DNA of 64,000 nucleotides from JBCDHN01 sp965224535 (GTDB lineage Bacteria; Verrucomicrobiota; Verrucomicrobiia; Verrucomicrobiales; DEV007), in contig CBDCZR010000003.1 of NCBI GenBank assembly GCA_965224535.1, positions 1-64,000 of the forward strand, read 5' to 3'. Position 1 is the first letter of the stretch; the number at the start of each line of letters is the position of its first letter. The notes beneath the pieces were generated by a model, which worked only from the letters and a program-made list of their open reading frames with translations, was not told the DNA's origin and did no database searches. Positions 59,291 to 64,000 of the stretch are shown here, one piece after another. A program made the translations under genes and the position numbers.

Positions 59291-59838
59291 AGTCAATGTT
59301 CTTCTATCAGAACACGTTAGTCAGCCCCGCGTCGCCTGATGCCTACGCGCATCGGCTCGTCACACAAACAACGCCGGAGACGCAACGCCGCGTATTCAAT
59401 AATATTTGCGTCTATCTCAATCGCTACGGATGGCTGCGACCCAACCGGGAAGTTGATAACGATATTCAGGTCGATGGCAATTTGCATTGGTGTTCCGACC
59501 CCTCCGTAGAGCCACCCGCGGATTTTCTCGAGAAAGTGACGAACGATCCACGTTCCGTCGCCAACAAGCCCAACTATCCATCGGGTTGGGAGGCAAATTC
59601 GATTGTCGCCGACCCCAAGTTCGTGGAAGGCTTTGATCCCAAACCCGCGTCTACCAACGACTATCGGCTGGGAGACAGTAGCCCCGGGATCGAGGCCGGA
59701 ATTGTCCTTCCAGCCGAGTGGGAAGACCCGTTTCGCCCGGAAAACGGAGAGAAACCTGATATCGGCGCCTTGCCACTGGGGAGCGCGCTGTTTTCTGCGG
59801 GAAGAAATCCATCACAAATCGAAAGTTCACTTCCATGA
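59278..59838 (+). CDS. Right-handed beta-helix protein, part 2 (frameshifted)
   Basis: The 186-residue ORF continues the previous protein from GIESMFFYQNTLVSPASPDA. It contains RRVFNNICVYLNRYGW and the common C-terminal DYRLGDSSPGIEAGIVLP followed by RPENGEKPDIGALPLG, a signature ending of beta-helix proteins. Its start is a TTG inside the overlap. A one-base change near 59280 would fuse the two parts into a 660-residue protein. The stop overlaps the next gene's ATG by ATGA. Confidence 0.75.
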   Translation: MLGIESMFFYQNTLVSPASPDAYAHRLVTQTTPETQRRVFNNICVYLNRYGWLRPNREVDNDIQVDGNLHWCSDPSVEPPADFLEKVTNDPRSVANKPNYPSGWEANSIVADPKFVEGFDPKPASTNDYRLGDSSPGIEAGIVLPAEWEDPFRPENGEKPDIGALPLGSALFSAGRNPSQIESSLP

Positions 59839-61784
59839 AAGCATTCTTCGTTTCAATCCTCTTCACCACCTCTCTCTGCGCGCAGGAATCGCCGCTCCAG
59901 ATCGTCACGGATGGCAAGCCAGACGCAGTCATCGTGTTGTCGGCCAATCCTTCGAACGCGGCAACTCAGGGCGCCAAAATCCTCAGCGATCATCTGTTTC
60001 AGATTTCCGGCGCGCGTCTCCAAACGCTGCGGGAAGATCAGCTCGATCAGGTGGCGGTTGCTGGAAGGATTCTCGTCGGTCAGAGCGAGATGGCGACGAA
60101 CCTGGGCGCAGAAATCGAGGATCTCGGACCAGGCGGAATCTTGATTCGAACCTATCCCAAGGCCAACGCACTCGTCTTGTTAGGAACGGATCGTTCCACT
60201 CCGTCCGATTCTGGTGGCACTCGCTACGCCGTGACGACCTTTTTGGAGGATGAGCTGGGGGTTCGGTTTCTCTGGCCCGGGGAATTGGGCAAGGTCGTGC
60301 CGAAACAAAACACGGTCGCGATCGGAGATATAGATATACGGAGAACGCCAATGATTCGGCAACGCCGGATTCGAAGCGCATACGGCTTTGGGGAGCGGAA
60401 AGCCAAGGGCGGGGAGCGGCTTGGAATCACGGAGGAGGACTATTGGCGTATCAACAAGGCGGTTTCCGCGACGAAATCCGAGGATGGCGGCTGGTTTGGG
60501 TGGCATCGTCAGGGTGGCACGTTGCGGCTGGCCTCGGGACACGCCTTTGGGCACATGTGGGAGAAATACAAGGACCAGCACCCGGAGTGGTTTGCTATGG
60601 GGCCGGATGGCTCGCGCGATCAGAGCCGCAGCCGGGATCGTTCTCGATTGTGTGTTTCCAATCAGGAACTGATCGCAGCGATCGCCGCCGAGAAGATCGA
60701 GCAGTCGAACCGATCCGATGTGAAAAGCGTTTCGATCGGGCCGAACGACGGAGGCCAGACTCCGTTCTGCACCTGTCAGGAGTGCCGGAAATTTGATCCT
60801 GATGTTGAACTCGGGCCGGGCGAACGAGTTTCGCTGACCGATCGCTATGTCCATTTCTGGAATGGGATCGCCGAACGAGTTGTGGAGGTTCATCCGGAGG
60901 CGTGGCTGGGCGCCGACGCCTATAGCGTTTACGCAGCGCCGCCAGTGAAGGCGAAGCTTCACCCTAACATTGCCATCCGCTACGTAGGGATCAGCTATAT
61001 CAACGAAGAAAAGCGTCTCTCCGGGCTAGAGGCATGGGATGGTTGGGCGGATGCGGCCAGCAAGCTCTATTTGCGATCGAATCTATTACTCGCCGGACGT
61101 CGGCAAGGAACTCCGGCCATCTATCCGCATAAACTCGCCGAAGATTTTCGCCGGGTTGCCTACAACAAAATGCTTGGGACCGATTTCGATTCTTGTTGTC
61201 ATAACTGGGCGACACAGGGCCTGAACTACTATGTTCTGGCGAAGCTGCTCTGGGATCCCGATCAGGATGTTGACGAGATCATCGACGACTATTGCCGGGC
61301 GGGATTCGGTAATGGCGCGGATGCAATCAAACGCTATTTTTTGCGGCTCGAGGCGCTCACCAACCAAGTCGCTTTGGATCCCGAGAGTGGCATCACCGCA
61401 CCGTACACCGTTGAGGTGATCGAAGAACTCGGTGCGATTCTCGACGAAGCTGAAGAGGCGACTGAAAAAGAGCGGGATGCTCGCGCCCGGGTGGCCTTTT
61501 TGCGAAGCGGACTCGACTACACGGACGCCTTCGCGGCCTTCTTCCGGTTGGAGCGCGAACACCGGGAGTCAGGAGGCGGCCGGCTCTCACCCGAGATGAA
61601 ACAGAGAATGCGCGACGCGCTGGATCGCAATTGGCAGGTATCTCGATACACCTTCGAGAACCACCATCTCGCCGTCAATGTCTGCACGGTTGCATGGGGT
61701 ACATGGGGCTATTTCGTGAGATTCGGGTGGAGCGAGCCGTCAACGGAAGCTCGCAATTCTTGGTCGCGGAAAGCCAACCGGTGA
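59835..61784 (+). CDS. DUF4838 secreted protein (glycoside hydrolase-like)
   Basis: The 649-residue protein begins with a signal peptide (MKAFFVSILFTTSLCAQE). It carries the DUF4838 layout: an N-terminal alpha/beta domain with ATQGAKILSDHLFQISGARL, LGPGGILIRTYPKANALVLLG and ATTFLEDELGVRFLWPGE, and a barrel region around FWNGIAERVVEVHPEAWLGA with YSVYAAPPV. DUF4838 proteins resemble alpha-glucuronidases. It is translationally coupled to the beta-helix gene (ATGA), making a sigma-thioredoxin-beta-helix-DUF4838 operon for polysaccharide processing. The final residues are shifted out of family and may be truncated. Confidence 0.85.
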   Translation: MKAFFVSILFTTSLCAQESPLQIVTDGKPDAVIVLSANPSNAATQGAKILSDHLFQISGARLQTLREDQLDQVAVAGRILVGQSEMATNLGAEIEDLGPGGILIRTYPKANALVLLGTDRSTPSDSGGTRYAVTTFLEDELGVRFLWPGELGKVVPKQNTVAIGDIDIRRTPMIRQRRIRSAYGFGERKAKGGERLGITEEDYWRINKAVSATKSEDGGWFGWHRQGGTLRLASGHAFGHMWEKYKDQHPEWFAMGPDGSRDQSRSRDRSRLCVSNQELIAAIAAEKIEQSNRSDVKSVSIGPNDGGQTPFCTCQECRKFDPDVELGPGERVSLTDRYVHFWNGIAERVVEVHPEAWLGADAYSVYAAPPVKAKLHPNIAIRYVGISYINEEKRLSGLEAWDGWADAASKLYLRSNLLLAGRRQGTPAIYPHKLAEDFRRVAYNKMLGTDFDSCCHNWATQGLNYYVLAKLLWDPDQDVDEIIDDYCRAGFGNGADAIKRYFLRLEALTNQVALDPESGITAPYTVEVIEELGAILDEAEEATEKERDARARVAFLRSGLDYTDAFAAFFRLEREHRESGGGRLSPEMKQRMRDALDRNWQVSRYTFENHHLAVNVCTVAWGTWGYFVRFGWSEPSTEARNSWSRKANR

Positions 61785-61916
61785 AGCGCCCGGTCAATTG
61801 CCCTTCACCTTCACCTCCAGCACAAAGCGACTCGCCGGCACGCCATCGGAAACACGCCATGGCCATCGTGGGAGCCGCTACGGAGCCTAAGTAACTAACT
61901 AACTATAACTAGCTCC

Positions 61917-64000
61917 CTAGGCCAGCCCGTTCCAGCGCCGTAAGCCCCACTCGCCGGCAAAAAGCAGCAGCACCAGCAGAAAAACCCAGGGCTGATGCCA
62001 CAACGGACGAACCTGCGTCTCCATGCGCGGCACTTCCATTTCCGGCAGGGATTTCGCGAAGTCGGCCAAATCAGCCATCGCCAAAACGCGGCCCCCGGAT
62101 TGTTCGGCCAGGCTGGTCAGCAGGGCGCGATTGGGCTCCAGGCGGGCGAATTCTTCCATGGCCGGGTTCCACGTCCAACCGGATTCGGCTTCGCCCAGGC
62201 GGATTCCTTCGGCATCATCGACGATCGCCTTCACGTGGTAGGCGCCCGGCTCCGCGCAGGAAAATTCGGCGGTAAACAAGCCCGGCTCGTCCAAGCTGGG
62301 CTCGGCGAAGAGTTTGTCTTCCGTGCGTTGCTCTTTGTGCTTTGTGCTTGGTTCTTGGTGCGTTGTGTTTTGACCTTTGGCCTCGGTTTCGGCAGTTTTT
62401 TCCTCCGCAAACGCCACCCGGCTCACCTGCAATTCCACGGTCGCGTTCTCTTCCGGCCGAAAAGCGCCGTTGCGGATGCGCACCTGAATGTTGCGCTTGG
62501 CGAAGCCGCCGGAATCCACGCTCCATTCGGTGGAAATCCGGATAAACTCGGGCACGTCCACTACCATCCAGCGCACCAGTTGACGCCACCATTTGTTCAT
62601 GTCCTCGTGCAGCGATTCGTCGGCCATCCCCCACCGCCACAGGTCCGCCACCGTCATCACCGCCACGCGGCCTTCGCCAAAGCGGTGGGTCACCAGCGCC
62701 GGGTATTCGCGGCGATTTTCGTCGATCGCCGTCGCCACCGGGCTGGCGCCGGGCTTGATCGCTTTCAACTCGTTGAGCGCCTGGAACGCGGGCATGTGCG
62801 CCAGGCGAATTTCCTCCTCTTCCTCGGTCAATCGCAGCCGCGCCCACGGCTCCAGCCAACCCTCGCGCGTCAGCTTCAGCATGGCGGTGGCGGCAACCTG
62901 GGTTTGGCCGAGTTTATCCAGGTAAACCGGCAACATCTGCCCGATCGGCTTCGCTTTGTAACCGCCCCACTGCATCGACTCCTGGCCGCCTAACATCAGC
63001 ACCGATCCGCCGCGCAAAGAGACAAATTTTTCCACGAGCAGTTGCTGGTCTTCGGTGAAAAAGTCCGCCTCCAGGTCGTCGATGATGATGGCGTGGTAAT
63101 CGGCGAAAAGTTGCTCCCGTTCCTTGGGGAAACCGTTGCGCAATTCCGCCGCATCGCGCGTGTTCAGCCGAATCAGCACCGGTTGATCGTAGGCCCGTTC
63201 CTCTTCGGTGCGATTATCCTGAAAACCGCGAAACAGCGGGTTGCTCGATTCCCCCCGCCGCCCGCGCCAGACAAATTTGGGCTCGCGTTTGGCCACGCGA
63301 ACCAGCCCCACCAGATCCAACTCGTCATCCGGCTCCAACGCGCGGCGCAGGAATTTGTACTCCCAGTTCGGCCGCCCCGTCAGGTAAAGCACGCGATACG
63401 GCCCGCGCCCACGATCGATGGCGATGGTCCGCGAATTGTTGCGCAACGTCGTTTCGCCGCCGTCCGCCCCGTTTTTCGGCTTGGCGCCCTCCGTTTCCCG
63501 CTCCAGCGCCACCTGGTAGAACGAGACCCCCGGCTTCGTCGGCCGAAACCGGACGCGAAACGGGTGCTCCTCGGTTTCCGCCTCGATTTTGTGCGATTCG
63601 CGCAACACCTCCTTGCCATCGGTATCGACCACGCTCAGCGCCGCGGATTCTTCGCGCATGCCCACGATTTTCGCAGTTGCCGCCACTGAAATCGGCGCAT
63701 CCTCGAACGCGCTCTCGGTGATTCCCACGGCGCCCAACGCCAAGTCGCGCAACTCCCGGCCGCCCTCCACCACCACGGGAAAAATCGGGATTTCCAGCTT
63801 CAACGCCTCCAGCTTCGCCGCATCCGTCGCATTGCCGTCGGTGAAAACCAGCATCCCAGCCAGGGGACGCTTGGCATAGCGCTGCGTCAGGCTCTCGATC
63901 GCATGGATGAGGTCGGAACGCTGGCCGGTTAGATCCAGATTCTCGAACCCGCCGCTCTTTCGCAGCCGGGTATCGAACGTGAAGCTCTCCACGCGAAAAA
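61917..64000 (-). CDS. Large membrane-anchored VWA/GATase-like protein (5' end off the window)
   Basis: The frame is open to the window edge, so the N-terminus is missing. The visible ~694 residues have a VWA-like strand GMLVFTDGNATDAAKLEALK. Ig-like strands follow, then a GATase-like segment EQLFADYHAIIIDDLEADFF with GGSVLMLGGQESMQWGGYK, and ALVTHRFGEGRVAVMTVADL. A beta-sandwich comes next. The end LWHQPWVFLLVLLLFAGEWG is a C-terminal TM, a known ending of a large Planctomycete/Verrucomicrobia family. The family usually accompanies MoxR and VWA genes for envelope maturation. Nothing of the operon partner is visible here. Confidence 0.8.
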   Translation of the reverse strand, partial: FRVESFTFDTRLRKSGGFENLDLTGQRSDLIHAIESLTQRYAKRPLAGMLVFTDGNATDAAKLEALKLEIPIFPVVVEGGRELRDLALGAVGITESAFEDAPISVAATAKIVGMREESAALSVVDTDGKEVLRESHKIEAETEEHPFRVRFRPTKPGVSFYQVALERETEGAKPKNGADGGETTLRNNSRTIAIDRGRGPYRVLYLTGRPNWEYKFLRRALEPDDELDLVGLVRVAKREPKFVWRGRRGESSNPLFRGFQDNRTEEERAYDQPVLIRLNTRDAAELRNGFPKEREQLFADYHAIIIDDLEADFFTEDQQLLVEKFVSLRGGSVLMLGGQESMQWGGYKAKPIGQMLPVYLDKLGQTQVAATAMLKLTREGWLEPWARLRLTEEEEEIRLAHMPAFQALNELKAIKPGASPVATAIDENRREYPALVTHRFGEGRVAVMTVADLWRWGMADESLHEDMNKWWRQLVRWMVVDVPEFIRISTEWSVDSGGFAKRNIQVRIRNGAFRPEENATVELQVSRVAFAEEKTAETEAKGQNTTHQEPSTKHKEQRTEDKLFAEPSLDEPGLFTAEFSCAEPGAYHVKAIVDDAEGIRLGEAESGWTWNPAMEEFARLEPNRALLTSLAEQSGGRVLAMADLADFAKSLPEMEVPRMETQVRPLWHQPWVFLLVLLLFAGEWGLRRWNGLA

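Noticed and set aside
1..64000. tRNA, rRNA or other structured RNA genes
   Set aside because: No stretch matched a T-arm GGTTCGA plus acceptor complementarity convincingly by eye, and no rRNA motif was seen; a covariance-model search would be decisive.

Overview
The window joins two unrelated kinds of DNA. Positions 1 to about 2,895 look eukaryotic. They carry the C-terminal end of a retroviral-type integrase with a chromodomain-like tail, TATA-box-like upstream repeats, an AATAAA polyadenylation signal, a Cys/His-rich protein, a small membrane protein and a frameshifted protein resembling a family common in Polinton/Maverick-type elements of aquatic invertebrates. From about 2,895 onward everything is bacterial. 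The gene content points to the phylum Verrucomicrobiota, a lineage placed here from gene families rather than a marker-gene tree: a Planctomycete-type cytochrome c/leucine-rich-repeat protein, DUF1501, DUF4838, a membrane-anchored VWA/GATase-like protein, a caspase-fold pseudopeptidase and a Nif11-type leader peptide. The abrupt switch truncates a bacterial gene, so an assembly chimera of an animal (host or co-collected) and a bacterium is the simplest reading.

Layout. 2.9-9 kb: TAXI-type solute-binding protein (5' truncated), recG, a Dabb-barrel protein, an isolated nuoA and an alpha/beta hydrolase. 9-11.1 kb: an unrecognised, translationally coupled two-gene operon (soluble protein plus two-TM protein). 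11.2-15.5 kb: caspase-like protein, STAS protein with a long repeat tail, then three small ORFs with double-glycine-type leaders facing a membrane-bound C39 leader-peptidase candidate, a RiPP/bacteriocin-like locus. 15.7-31.2 kb: ordinary core and secreted genes (mrp, PP2C phosphatase, AI-2E-family permease, MoxR, GH71/99-like protein, cytochrome c/LRR, PfkB kinase, SDR, DUF1501), with small broken genes and a 46-bp dispersed repeat.

31.3-50 kb is accessory. It holds a truncated TIR-STAND protein, a ParD-like/zeta-like toxin-antitoxin pair with a visible promoter and operator, a multiply frameshifted C39-like gene, alaS, and then a type I-G (formerly I-U) CRISPR-Cas interference operon: N-truncated csb2, cas3, csx17, csb1, csb2. 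The operon has no adaptation genes and no array. After it come a hipA remnant, a second partial copy of the alaS 5' end, an AlbA_2/ATPase regulator with an apparent internal deletion, and a third alaS 5' fragment. The repeated alaS 5' ends bracket the CRISPR-Cas block and the regulator, which suggests the alaS start region is a recurrent insertion point.

50-64 kb: a VWA (YfbK-type) gene split by a frameshift, an ABC exporter, a SanA-like protein, a TolB-like propeller, a coiled-coil repeat ORF, and a compact operon of ECF sigma factor, membrane-anchored thioredoxin-like protein, beta-helix protein and DUF4838 protein, probably for polysaccharide use. A large membrane protein runs off the right edge. 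Several otherwise well-conserved genes carry single frameshifts, so uncorrected sequencing indels should be considered alongside real decay. I saw no rRNA or convincing tRNA genes.
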